Assembly: GCA_030762895.1 (NCBI GenBank)
Contig: JAUPTC010000017.1
Coordinates: forward strand, 248,001 to 312,000
Source: Sophora flavescens
Taxonomy: Eukaryota; Streptophyta; Magnoliopsida; Fabales; Fabaceae
Direction: 5' to 3'
Length of the DNA: 64,000 nt
Shown here: one piece after another, positions 47,182 through 58,194 of the stretch
How the letters are laid out: each line of letters opens with the position of its first letter
How positions within the stretch are numbered: the first letter of the stretch is position 1
Notes under the pieces: generated by a model
What the model saw: the letters and a program-made list of their open reading frames with translations, nothing else
The model's database searches: none
Told to the model about the DNA's origin: nothing
Made by a program: the position numbers and the translations under genes

Positions 47182-48642
47182 TGTTAGAACCAAAGTAGTT
47201 TTTGGATTAAATAACCTCTTAAGTTTTGATGCTAACAAAAAGTTAAATTTGTATTGCAAAGTATTGTCAAATATCTAACTTGTTTGTTTTAGATTGTAGG
47301 ACAGTTTGGATTATACTAGTCAGGTAAACTTAAAATTAAAGTATGGAATCTTATCAGATTCTATTTTAATCCTCTAGACTAATCTGCAATTCTTGATAAA
47401 ATTATGAATCTATTAAAGATCATGTTTAGAGGAGGTCTTAAAATTGGCTATGATAGTCGAGTTTCTAAGTCTAAAAGAAAAGTCAAGTAGACGAGACAAT
47501 GAAATAAACTTCAGAAATGTAACAAGTCCAAAGACTTGATAATAGACAAGTAGTCTCACTAGACGCCACATCAGCAGATGAGCTATTGAGAATAGTGAGT
47601 CCAAAGACTTGGAGCTAGACGAGAGTTTATAGACGCAGTATCAGTAAACGAGCCCATCTCACTAATATGTTGATGTTGTACGTCCAAAGACATGTGTGTC
47701 CATTATCCTCTAAAGTTGAAACCGTCTAAGCTTAAGCGTATTTATTTCATATGATTGTCTATTTAATTCAAGAGAATATATGTCTTTTTACCCTTGCTGC
47801 GTCTATTGTTAACTCTTTGTTTCTTGAGAACAGAAACATAGTACCATAGAGAACATAAACCTTTGCACTCTGACAACTACATTGCTATAAAGCTCAAATC
47901 AAGTACAAAGAAGGAAAGTCAGAAAGCAACTTTTGGTACAATAGGGAAGTGACAAACCTACTTTGAGCTTTCTTCTGATAACCAAGAGCATTTCTCAATG
48001 AAGTATATCAAGCTATCAATTTCAACGGATCCAAGTATTTAATGCTAATGTCTAAACGGATATATCTTGAAGACCATTGAAGAAGTTCAAGAAAGAAATT
48101 CACTCAGTCTATAAATACTTGAAGAACTTCAAAAAGAAGATATACAAGTTCTGATATCAAAGTGCAAAAACTCTACTGAAATTGTCAAACAAATTCACTT
48201 GTAAACTTTACTGATCTTAAACTTTCAAATTCTCACACATAGTGAGTTCTTAGATCAAATCCGTTTATCCCTTTTTTAGAGTTAGAGCCTGAAGAAGCTT
48301 GGTAAAGAAAGAATACTTGTAGCCTGAAGAGGTGTTGAATACTTGTAATCTATTTGGAGAATAGTGGAGAAAACCTTCGAGTAGAAGAGACTGGATGTAG
48401 CTCTTGGTTGGAAGAGAGTGAACCAGGATAAAATACTTGTGTGAATCTTTTAACCTTTATCTTTTATAGTTTTTGGTTATACTAGTTGTGGGGTTTTGAA
48501 TCTGAGTTTGTTAACTCTTTAAAAAGGTTTTCATGTTTGTGTGTTTTTTTTATTGATTTGCTTGTAAAAGTATTTGAGAAAAGGTTTTCTCGAAAAACTG
48601 TTAAGAAACACAATTCAACCCTCCTTCTTGTGTTTCCCTGTG
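47182..48642 (+). repeat. 3' LTR of a SIRE-like Ty1/copia element
   Basis: Starts TGTTAGAACCAAAG. Aligns along its length with the LTR at 61298 (shared GTGAGTTCTTAGATC-like, GCCTGAAGA.GCTTGG and TAGCTCTTGGTTGGAAGAGA blocks). About 1.46 kb. Its exact end is uncertain because a 52-bp duplication starts inside the last 20 bases. Confidence 0.8.
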
Positions 48643-48731
48643 TCAACTTCATTAAGGGCAATATGAAAGAACCAAATTCTTGTGTTTCCCTGTGTTAACT
48701 TCATTAAGGGCAATATGAAAGAACCAAATTG
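48627..48731. repeat. 52-bp tandem duplication across the SIRE LTR end
   Basis: Two copies of CTTGTGTTTCCCTGTGT(C/T)AA, then CTTCATTAAGGGCAATATGA and AAGAACCAAATT, starting at 48627 and 48679 with one difference. Confidence 0.9.
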
Positions 48732-49185
48732 ATGAGCTAGAAAATAGAAGAAGGCCCTTTTCGAGCAGGAAAGGCTCTAGATGAGAGGAGAATTCAAAAA
48801 ATTCTGAGTTAATGATTCACTATCTTCATTCATTTCTCTTGGATGGATTTATACAAGGTTTTACAATATTGCTAACGGCCAACTATTGCCGAGTAGCCTA
48901 AATTTCAGGAAATAACAAACTGGAAATTCCTACAAGCGATGAAATGAAATTATATAAATATTGAGTGAATCATACAGATCTAACTAGTGGTGACTCAACA
49001 CGATCATATTATTCATATATAATCCTTCTTCCAGTAAAGGCTTCTCCGAATTCGTTTGTCCCTTTCTAGTTTGGGCTTAGATGTCACTTGTGGCCTAATT
49101 CGGGAAGAGCTTGTTGTAGAAGGGCTTGATGTGTGTGGCCCAGCTTGGATGGAACCAGGTGCAGCCAAACGTGCATCACACAACC
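48732..49185. other. Unassigned sequence upstream of the tetraspanin fragment
   Basis: No clear gene. The minus-strand frame 49013-49210 ends RRSLYWKKDYI, faintly like the copia linker phrase 'R-R-S-x-W-x-K-D-Y', but too short to assign. Confidence 0.35.
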
Positions 49186-49577
49186 TGTGAGAATTTTCTT
49201 CAAACACCACTTCTGGTTATAGGTTTTGTTGTGCTTGTGATTTCACTAGCAGGGTTTATTGGTGCATGCTTTCTTGTGGCATGTGCACTATGGGTGTACT
49301 TAGTGGTCATGTTGCTCCTCATAGCAGCACTGATTGGTTTGACTATATTTGGTTTTGGTGTGACTAGCATGGGTGGTGGTGTGGAAGTGCCAGTTAGGAC
49401 TTATAAGGAGTATCATCTTGAGGATTATTCACCCTGGTTGAGGAAGAGAATACATGATCCTCGTTATTGGAACACTACCAGGAGTTGTATTTTGGGGTCT
49501 CGCACTTTTGCTAAGCTTGCATCTTGGACCCCTCTGGATTATATGCAGAGGGATATCACATATGTCTCTAGCACAGG
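49186..49577 (+). pseudogene. Tetraspanin gene fragment (TET5/6-like exon)
   Basis: Plant tetraspanins are four-helix membrane proteins that organise membrane microdomains. Similarity begins at CENFLQTPLLVIGFVVLVIS and covers helices 2 and 3 (FIGACF..., ALWVYLVVMLLLIAALIGLT), then the large extracellular loop to WTPLDYMQRD. The order matches Arabidopsis TET5/TET6 from family knowledge. Missing: helix 1, the GCCKPP motif and helix 4. The loop's second conserved Cys is Phe (GSRTFAKL). After 49573 a CAG/GTACTA donor-like site is followed by AT-rich intron-like DNA, and no second exon is seen. The upstream ATG at 49126 belongs to non-tetraspanin sequence. A broken copy, not a functional gene. Confidence 0.8.
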
Positions 49578-51483
49578 TACTAATACAATTAATTTTATTT
49601 AACTTCATCTTCGGGATTTGTTTAGGCTTTTCTATAATTTTTGTCAATTAATTTGTTACTTTGTGGATTCAAATATTGGGTTTGTGTTTTATTTCTTTTT
49701 CTTCTACTTAATTAAGATGATCATCAATCATGTTTTGTTCTCTATAATCATAGGTTCATATGTAAAATAAAAATTTTAAGAACTAAAAGTTGTGAGCTAA
49801 TGAAGTAAAAAGTTAGATTAGAAAAAGATGCATTAAACATATAGTGGTCCATTTTTATCTTGTGTCTACTACTGATTTCAAATATATTCATAACTCAGGA
49901 TTTCTTTTTGGTTCGTCGTTAGTCAGGATATTATATTCTTATTGGGGTGGCATAACTAACCTTGTTTGAGCTAAGTGTATTAGGTGCTAAAAGAGTTGAA
50001 GGTTCGTGGTTCAAACCCTTACTAAGAAGTCAAAAAACTAACATAACAACTAATATATTAATATTTGGCTTTAAAAAATAATAAATTATATTGTCATCCC
50101 AAATCATAGCAATCTAAATAATTTTATTTCCCATATAATGAGCTTGAAATGAAAACCATCCCGCTCCATTACTACACTTCAATGGTACTTGGACTCTTGG
50201 TGCAATAAAATGATAAAAATAAATTTATTATGTATGGAAATGCTTGATATACATCCCAGAGTCATATCATTCATATTTATATAAGGAGGTAGAATTAGAG
50301 TATAGTTGTGCAAAAAATGGTTCTTACATGATGAATATAATGTAGCTGCGAGTTGATGTATGCAAATGTGTAAAATTGCAGGTGGAAGTACCTATAGATA
50401 ATTTACTTGAGTTAATGCAAATAGTTTATAAAAACAAAGTTATACAAATAATTTATGAAAATAGTTTATAATCTTCATATAAATTCATTTTAATTTATTG
50501 CAATACTTTTGTTTGTAAACTTATAAACATAAGTTGTTTTTAGTTTATTTGAAAAAAAAAACTTATCAAATAAATATTTAATTAAAATGTTTAACCAAAG
50601 TATAGACTATATAACTTCAATTTTTTCCACCCCAAAAAAAAAAGCTTAAGTTTTGAAAGATGCAAAAGCAAAGATTCACATCCTTCCACAATAATGGCCT
50701 ATGGCTTTTCCACGCCTGATGTAATCTACTATTCCCTTACTTTAAACAAAAATGCACCTTCATTATGACACCTTTTAATATGAAAAAAAAATGTTTTAGT
50801 ATATCTAAAATATAATATTCACATGTGATATCATATCATATATCATATATCATATATAAAATATAAATATAAACAAAATATCATCTAAATATTATATATT
50901 TTTAATAATTTAAATAAGATGCCTTTATTTTCAGAAAAAAGTACTTCCAAACATTTCCCACCAGAGCACATATGGGTTTACAAACTTCTAGGGAAAATTC
51001 ATAATACTAAATTACACGACTAGGGATTTTTACATCGATAAATCTCTATCTTGAATCTTTCCCTTGTATCATGTTCCCTCAACAAAACTGATTGAAGACT
51101 TAAGTGTAATAGTAATAATACATACAAAAAAACACCACCCATGAGCTTGGTTTGTAATGTATTCTACCAAGACCAGCAAGACAATCTACTTTTGTTAGAA
51201 GCATAATCCTTGCTGATGATACCAAGTACCAACCCATCCCCCACTGATCCAAAGGAACCCCATGTTGGCTGTCACATAAGAAGTTTCAATATTAAATTAG
51301 TCTCATCATATTTCAACTTTCTACCCATGATTGCTATGGAAGGACCATTGGCAACCATCACGCTTTGTCGCTTGTGTACTTATGATAAATAATAAAAAAT
51401 ATCAAAAAGAAATCCCAAACTCAAATTAAAACTTTAGTAAAATAGCCTCGTGCAAATACAAATCTGGCACCTTTTAAATTATA
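49578..51483. other. AT-rich sequence after the tetraspanin fragment
   Basis: No gene with support. It begins like an intron (GTACTAA, T-rich). GGTTCGTGGTTCAAACCC (about 50001-50018) resembles a pol III B box in a possible SINE remnant. ATATCATATCAT-type low complexity occurs at 50828-50860. On the minus strand, 51277-51203 reads NMGFLWISGGWVGTWYHQQG then a stop after a possible AG acceptor, a weak candidate terminal exon. Confidence 0.4.
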
Positions 51484-52680
51484 CTAGTTTTTTGCACCCG
51501 TGCGATGCACGTGACATCAATTATTATTATTATTGATAGTATTGTTATCATTAATAACTTGAATTGTGCCTCTACATCTATCAAACCTTTTTTTTTCTTT
51601 ATCCCAAATTAAGTCCAATGTGTCAAATTCTTTCTTTACTTGTTTCACACTTTGGCTTCAAATTTTCCTTCCCACCAATGTTTTAAAAATCGAACCGGAG
51701 ATTGAACCGATGAGTCATCCAGGTCATGGTTCAATTGGTTCAACCCATGGTTGAATTGGACAATAATAAAAAAATAAATAAAAAAAAAAACTAAATTGGG
51801 GGAAAAAGTTAAAAAAATAAATATAAAAATCATTTTGAACGGTTCAACCCGGTTCAACTGGCGGTTCAAAGCGGTCCAACCCGGTTCAACGGTTTTAGGG
51901 CATTTCAACCAGACCACGGTTCAATAGGGCTGGACTGGACCGCCGAACTGGACGGTTCACCGTTGAACCGTCCGGTTCAATCCGGTTTTTAAAACATTGC
52001 TTCCCATCCACACTGCAAGTACCTATTCATCTCCAAGGTTTTTCATTTATAGACAGAAGTGATTAGCAAAAGCCTTGAAACAATATCGTTTATAATTTGA
52101 GTACAAAAATTGATTGTTTTTTATTGTTTTAAAATTATATCACAATACATAATGTAACAATATGTATTAAGCATTTCTCTTTGATTATTACCAATGATCA
52201 ACTAATCCTCTTAAATCATCTAACTAATCCAGATATCCTCCTTGCCATCAATATGATGGAGTGGAATAGGGAAACTAAGTATGATTATCAAAGATTTTAG
52301 TTTTGGAAAACGATGACTAAAGTACCTATAGCTATCATAAGAGTTTGATGCGGGAAAACTTACTCAAGATGAGCAAAAAAATTCATAATCAACAAGAAAA
52401 TACATATTAAGAATGATAGAATTTCAGGAACTGCGATTAGAATGGAGAGGGAAATTAAAACAAAGAAAGAGGAATTTAGGAAGAAATAGTTTTCGGAAAT
52501 TGAAGATTATGGATAGATGAAGAAGAAACTGTACATATATTAGATGCACATAATTAATTCAAAAAGTGTTTTAAAAATTAATTAATAAAAGCCCTGAAAT
52601 TCCCACAGCTTGCTACCTCCCTATTTACTGGTCATCTACAGCAGCAAAAGGGATTCTGTCTTTATATATTGATAGATAGA
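51484..52680 (-). mobile_element. Candidate non-autonomous Helitron
   Basis: Read on the minus strand it starts TCTATCTATCAATATATAAA and ends with the hairpin CGTGCATCGCACG followed 10-11 bases later by CTAG. TC start, 3' hairpin and CTRR end are the Helitron hallmarks. The flanking bases are A (5') and T (3'), the expected AT target. No Rep/helicase. Bases 51545-51665 resemble 60150-60265, so a second decayed copy may exist. The 5' end is the weaker boundary. Confidence 0.5.
51676..51999. mobile_element. 324-bp TIR element inside the Helitron candidate
   Basis: Left end CAATGTTTTAAAAATCGAAC; right end read inward CAATGTTTTAAAAACCGGAT. CTTCCCAC (51668-51675) and CTTCCCAT (52000-52007) form an 8-bp target duplication with one change, fitting hAT- or Mutator-type insertion. 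The interior is rich in GGTTCAA and GAACCG words. No transposase. Confidence 0.72.
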
Positions 52681-52714
52681 TATCATAACACAAATTTTAA
52701 TTATTTTCACATAA

Positions 52715-53001
52715 CTTTGTTTTCATTAGGGCCTTTGGGTTCCACCTTTTAGTGTCACATTTGATAACATTAACAATCATTCCCAAGAGTTGTGTTCTTT
52801 CCATGCCCTTTTTTTTATTATTTTTTTGTTTCTTCCAATATATTTAGACGATTCATTTAAATTTCCAAATTCACTTAATGCTCTCCCAATGAAGAGTTGT
52901 GTCCTTTCAATTCCCTATCGTTGTTATATTTTTTTTTCAATGCATTGGAACCTAGCGTGTTTAAACACATTTCTCAAATTCACACAACTAAAATATGTTT
53001 A
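52715..53001. repeat. Dispersed 300-bp repeat, copy 1
   Basis: Shares AACATTAACAATCATTC, GAGTTGTGTTCTTTCCATGC, TTCACTTAATGCTCTCC and AACTAAAATATGTTT with copies at 59080 and 61035. Ends where the Tekay LTR begins. Confidence 0.75.
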
Positions 53002-53157
53002 TGTAACATCCTAAAAAATTCAAATATAATTATTTTAATAAAAAAAGGGTAGTATAAGAGTTTATTATAATTGTTTTCTTTATAATAAAAAATCAGTGGG
53101 TTCCACAATAATGTAAAATTGATTTAAAAAATTAAAATAAAAATAAATTAATTAATT

Positions 53158-53190
53158 AAGAAACCTACGTGAATAGCACGTAGGATTCTT
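53158..53190. repeat. Hairpin with CACGTAGG arms in the LTR
   Basis: CCTACGTG-AATAG-CACGTAGG, extended by AAGAA/TTCTT outside a one-base mismatch. Identical in the 3' LTR at about 58865-58897 although neighbouring poly-A tracts differ. Confidence 0.85.
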
Positions 53191-54318
53191 TGTTAGCAAT
53201 ATAAAAAATTTGGCTTTAGCCTAATTGCATGTTTTCTTTTTTTTTTTTAAAGAAGGATAAGAACCTACCCTGGACTAAATTATTACGGCAATAATGATAG
53301 GAAACATAAGCATATCAAGGCCCATGATGTGTTACCCATTATAAATAGATAATTTGAGTGTTTTAAGCTCAATTTCGCATAATATGACTAGATACCTAAC
53401 TTCAGATGGATATTTAGAAACCAAAGAGAACTTGTTTGAATTCGAGATCTACATAAGAAATATAGCCATGTCTCTTAGCTTTCCATAGAGTCCAAATTCG
53501 TCCAAATTGGATTCTTGTAGCTCAAGTAATGACCAAATTCGTACACACTATTCATGTTCCAGGGCCAAAACCGTTTTTAAAAATTCTATCCACGTTTTGA
53601 CTATCTAAATGTCGGTATCAATTTTGTGATCTTCATAAAAGTTGTATACAATTATTTTATCTTTCCAACGATATAAAATTTATAATTTTTGAATGTCTAT
53701 AACTCAAGATATGTGCGAAATACAGCACCATATGCAGGGTAAGCGGGCTTAGCGCGTTTTTACACGTTTTGGGATATTGGGAGCTCTATAAATAGAATCT
53801 TAACACTCTTAGGGTGCGTTTTTGAACCCTAATTACACCTAGAAACTCAGAAACGGCTAAGAAGAGAGGAAATTCAAGGATTAAGAAGAGATAGTTGTGG
53901 AAGAGGGAGTCTAGGAAGAGGAAAATGATGATAACTCTTGGCAAACGTTAGGATTCGAGGTAGGAAACGGTTAGAGCTATTTGGAGGTCTTCAAGAGGTG
54001 AGTAACAATACTTTCTACGAACACTTTCCATGGTATATATGATTGTTTGTGTTGACAATGAATTACCATATGAAATTGGGAGTTTTTAATTGATTTGATG
54101 CATATTGTCAATAACCTAATTTCTAAAATTGGGGGTTTTTGTTAAAAGAAGAATAAGTTGATTAATTGATGTTGTAAGATGCTTATTCATGTATGATATA
54201 ATGTGATATTCGTGATTGCTTGTTGTTGGGAGAAATTTATTTGTTTAATTCGTGGAAAATAGTTTGTTACATGCATGAGACATGACATATTTGAGTTATA
54301 ATATGTTGTATGATGTTT

Positions 54319-54545
54319 GCCGCAATACCACCTATGATAGGGGTATCGAAAAGTAATACCACCGTAATGGGGTATCGAAAGTAACATCCCAATATAATTG
54401 GGATGTCGAAAAAGAGAAATACCGCAAAAAAGGGGTATCGAAAGTAACACCGCCACACGTTGGGGTGTCGAAAAGGGAGAAATACCGCCATGTGCACATG
54501 GGAGGTGTCGAAATAGAAATGTCCCCGACAGGAGGGTGACATCGA
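54319..54545 (+). repeat. Array of seven stem-loops with co-varying arms
   Basis: Successive units end in CGAAA and fold as: ATACC/GGTAT (54325-54346, with inner CCTAT/ATAGG), ATACC/GGTAT (54356-54375), ACATCCCAAT/ATTGGGATGT (54384-54406), ATACC/GGTAT (54419-54438), ACACC/GGTGT with inner CCA/TGG (54447-54468), ATACC/GGTGT with inner CCATGTG/CACATGG (54482-54508), ATGTC/GACAT with inner CCC/GGG (54519-54542). Arm sequence and loops vary; pairing and the CGAAA tail persist. Confidence 0.92.
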
Positions 54546-55280
54546 AACATTCCTCATGAGTAGGGGTTGGAAATGGGACGCCATTGTCATGTGATGTGTG
54601 AGATTTATGGCATGCCGGCAAGAGACCAGATTAGTTATGAGGCCTTCGAGCCACTTGGATTAATTTAGAATTTACTTGGTATGTGGAATGTGCTGCATTG
54701 AGACGAGTTGATCTTATGTTATATGCATTTGACTTGATGAAATTTTTGTTGTTATTAAAAGTATTTTTTTATATATTATTTTGGGAAATTAGCGGATACC
54801 ATGGACAATTTTTCCAGTTTCTGCACCGGCTGAGAACAACATTATTTTCAAAATATTTTATAAATGTATTGTTGTGCACTGGGATTTTATATCTCATTAT
54901 AAGTGTTGTTTTCAGAGCCCGAGGACATCGCTGTTGAGGATCAAGAGATCTGAAGAGTTATCTTTGATTAGCTAGTTGGTTAGTAATGTAGTATGGTTTG
55001 GAATATTATGCGGATGACATTCTTTGGTTTACATACTATTTTTCTCAGATTGTAATTAGACGCTCGGTTTTGAGGTTTTTAGTTTTTTTATTCAAATGAT
55101 TGGATTTAATAATATTTTCAATACTTTGTAAATACTATTATTTTATTTAATACGAGGTATTTTCATACTTATAGTTATTTGAGAAAAATTTTATGACTTG
55201 TGTTTTTTTAATTAAATGTTTTGAATGATTTTTATTGAAATTAATTTGGGTTACTAATGTAACGAAGGGCATTACATTTT

Positions 55281-55292
55281 TGGTATTAGAGC
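55281..55292 (+). other. Primer-binding site, initiator Met tRNA (one mismatch)
   Basis: TGGTATTAGAGC, four bases after the LTR; the standard form is TGGTATCAGAGC. Confidence 0.88.
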
Positions 55293-55439
55293 AGTTCGAT
55301 TCTAAATCGGACTGTGGCAGTGGTGCTTTTTCTAAAACAAAACTTTGGCGCATAGGATGCTTGTTAGAGTTATAAATACTGCATTTTATTCTTTGGGATA
55401 TTGGACATGATCAACCCAATATTTCATAGGTAGTGAGCA

Positions 55440-55800
55440 GATTTATAGGACTAATAGGCGAGGGACGAACATTGCACTTGCAGCAGCTTTGTTTGTATGA
55501 TCAGAGTTGTGCAAGTGCAAACGGAGACTCCCCGTCAACTGTAGGGGAATGGAGGCCAATCACTGATGGAGTGGTGGCTACCTAGGACCCTTAGCACGTG
55601 GGACTTTTCAATTCAAGAAGAATGATCCGCTATTATTCCGAGGCAGCTTAGAATCCGAAGGAGACTTGATTTCTTTAACTCGTATAGGGAAAGAAGTTAC
55701 TATATTGTTTGATTCAGGAGCAACACTTTCTTTGATATATCCTTCAAGTGTGAAATTTGAGTTGCCTATCTTTCGTTTGTCCTTTGAGTCATGCGTTTCT
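55440..55800 (+). pseudogene. Tekay gag remnant and protease
   Basis: After a stop-ridden stretch with little gag likeness, the frame from about 55600 reads through RGSLESEG to IGKEVTILFDSGATLSLIYP. This is a retroelement aspartic protease with an intact D-S-G-A-T active site (about 55712-55726). It stops at an A8 run near 55801, where unrelated sequence begins. The gag zinc knuckle is absent. Confidence 0.7.
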
Positions 55801-56264
55801 AAAAAAAAGTTGTAATTTAGGTTACTTGATTCTTTATATGAGATTTTTGAATGTTGATGATGAATTGATTTTAATAAATTTATTTTCCTTGAATTTATAA
55901 GGAATTATTACTAATGGTAGTTTTGTATGTGCGTTCATGCTGGTTTTTTCTTGTTTACACTATTCTCATCATCTATACTTCTGCCAACACTATCAAAACC
56001 CATTCCCATATCTAATTGAAATGTCCTATTAATTTTTTTTTTAATTCCTTCTATGCGTGAAGTTCACCTCCATCGCATCGAGGCCAATTTATTGAATTGT
56101 AATTATATTTCTAACTTCATCTGACTCATGGATTTAATTGTGGCATGAATTCTATTTTTTGTTAGTTTGAATCAAAATATATATTTAATATTTAAATTAA
56201 ATTATGGTTCACTTTATAAATTTTAAAAATATGTTTGATTTTGTATTAAGTTTTGAGTGCTTTT

Positions 56265-56850
56265 AGTGGGAAAAGATGATGGGAGTATGAGGTTATATGT
56301 GGCCAATATGCAATTGAACAAAGTAACTATTATGGATAGGTATCTTTTACCTAGGATAGATGAGCTTAGATCAATGGAGTAGAGTAGTGGTTGATTCTAG
56401 TAAAGTAGATGCAGGGATAGGGTGAGAGAAGCCTAAGACAATGACAAGTGTGAGAAGTTTCCTAGAATTGGAGAAGTATTATAGGAAGTTATAAACGAGT
56501 TCTCTAGAATAGCATTACCTCTCACCAAGCTGATTAGGAAAGGAAAATCTCTTGTATAGGATACAACTTGAAGTTTTTAACGATCAGTATAGCCTTAAAC
56601 AGTTGTTAAGAGATAGAGACAGGGACATAGACGAAGAGTTAAATATAAGGCAAAGAAAGTGGATGAATTTTCTTAGGAACTATAATTTTGAGTTGAAGTA
56701 TAGTCCGGGAAAGGCTAATGCAGTGGTCGATACTCAGAGTAGGAAATTTCCGCACAAGTCTAAGTTGAAGTTGCAAGAGATGAACCTAATAGAAGAGTCT
56801 AGAGACATGAATTTTGATATCTTTTTAAGGCTTAAAACTTGGAATTGAAT
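56265..56850 (+). pseudogene. Tekay RT and RNase H remnants
   Basis: RT fragment at about 56268-56380 (KDDGSMRLYVANMQLNKVTI then RYLLPRIDELRSM; the family has CVDYRQLNKVT). The catalytic YxDD block is deleted. The RT end follows (VDSSKVDAGI, MTSVRSFLELEKYYRKL) with stops. The RNase H end is open at 56552-56848: QYSLKQLL, IRQRKWMNFLRNYNFELKYS, PGKANAVVDTQSRK. The final D of the usual ADALSR is kept as VDTQSR. Confidence 0.75.
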
Positions 56851-57139
56851 AGGTTGAAAAATTGTAGCGACCTTAGAAAATAGACTAAGCGAGTGTAGTT
56901 TTTAAACTAGGATTTGAAATCTCTTTTGGATCAAGAGAATTATGTGTTATATAAAAATGGTGTAGTGTTGTTTAAGAATAGGATCATTGTCCCTAAGGAG
57001 GGGAGCCTTAGAGGGAAAAAATGTTAGAAGAGACACATAAAAGAACGTTAACCATGTGTCTAGGAATAACCAAGAAGCATCAAGATTTAAAGAAGTATTA
57101 GTGGACGGGAATAAAAATGGAAGTGAGATTAAAGAATTC
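56851..57139 (+). pseudogene. Tekay integrase N-terminal remnant
   Basis: GVVLFKNRIIVPKEGSLRGK then an HHCC-like stretch with several stops and shifts (similar to the family's D-G-V-L-x-F-x-x-R-I-x-V-P). No catalytic core; sequence changes near 57140. Confidence 0.6.
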
Positions 57140-57966
57140 TATATATATGTTCAAATTTTATTATAATGTTGTAGTTTTGTTATATAATGTTTAGAGGATC
57201 ACTTTCCTTGAAATTTCAAATTGCTTCTCAAGTGACAAAGTATTAGTCGCGATTGATATTCCCCTATGATTTGTTTTCCATATAGATTAATGGCATGTTT
57301 AATCCTAACAAACTTATATTTCTTAACAAAAAGTGAAAAAATGTTATTTCTTATTTGTATGTGCCTACTCAAAGATCGAGATTGAATTAGTTTCTTATAT
57401 TATCGTGGTGTTAATTTTTACAGTTGTTTTTGCAAAATGTCTGTACAGTTTAATTGTAATTTTGTTAAACATTATTCTCCATTTTGTTATCACATTTTTT
57501 TTTGTAAGATCTTCTTATCAACATAAAGTGAAACTATTTCTTCCTCTTTTGAAATTATCATTTTGGGATAGCTAAAAATTAGTATGTGAACGTGTTACTG
57601 CTTCACATTTTTTATTTATAAAATTTATAAAATTCCTCAGTTCTGTGTAGAATATAAGAAATTTGGTATAGAGTTCGTAAGAGATATTATGTCTACGTGT
57701 GGATGATATAAAATATTACATCAATTTCTTTTATGGATTGTTTGTTAAATTTAATTTGTGTGAATGCTTATATAGATGAAATACAAGTGAAGGTGTTCTA
57801 ATTATAGGCGGATGGATAGAAACAAATGCTTAAGTGCATGATTTTATTAAATAAATGTTATTATTGACTTCATTTTAAAATTAATTTTTTTCTTTAAAAA
57901 ATAATTTTTTTAAAGTTAAGGGGACATGAATTGTACATTTATTATCTGGTGGAATATTTAATGACT

Positions 57967-58006
<40 letters not shown>

Positions 58007-58190
58007 GATGTGATTAGGAATGTAGATCCCCTTTTATGATAGTGCGAAGTAGGTTAGAAGATATTGTTAAGATCAAATTTAATCAAAGAGATCGTAATTA
58101 GGATTAATAATTGAGGGAAAGATGCGCATTGCGCAGAATAGATAAAAAGTGTTATGTCGACAAGAAAAGAAAGCATTTAGAATTTTAGGA
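57140..58190. other. Unrelated AT-rich segment replacing the integrase core
   Basis: No recognised coding. ORF 57333-57575 is hydrophobic AT-rich translation and probably chance. A pure AT dinucleotide run of about 30 bases lies at 57974-58003. Whether this is an insertion or decayed pol cannot be told by eye. Confidence 0.5.
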
Positions 58191-58194
58191 AGAG

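Larger units (their letters stand above)
53002..55276 (+). repeat. 5' LTR of the Tekay element
   Basis: 2275 bp, TGTAACATCC to GGGCATTACA. Contains a perfect hairpin around CCTACGTG...CACGTAGG (53158-53190), a GCGGGCTTAGCGCG word (about 53741-53754) and the stem-loop array at 54319-54545. Confidence 0.88.

Noticed and set aside
49126..49185. ATG at 49126 as the true start of a tetraspanin
   Set aside because: The first 20 codons lack the tetraspanin N-terminus and first helix; similarity begins only at 49186.
54187..54621. Three overlapping minus-strand ORFs with repeated F-R-Y-P / F-D-T-P peptides
   Set aside because: They arise from translating the stem-loop array; the repeat is in the DNA structure, not a protein signal.
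57333..57575. Hydrophobic ORF resembling a small membrane protein
   Set aside because: AT-rich sequence inside the decayed Tekay element, no support beyond composition.
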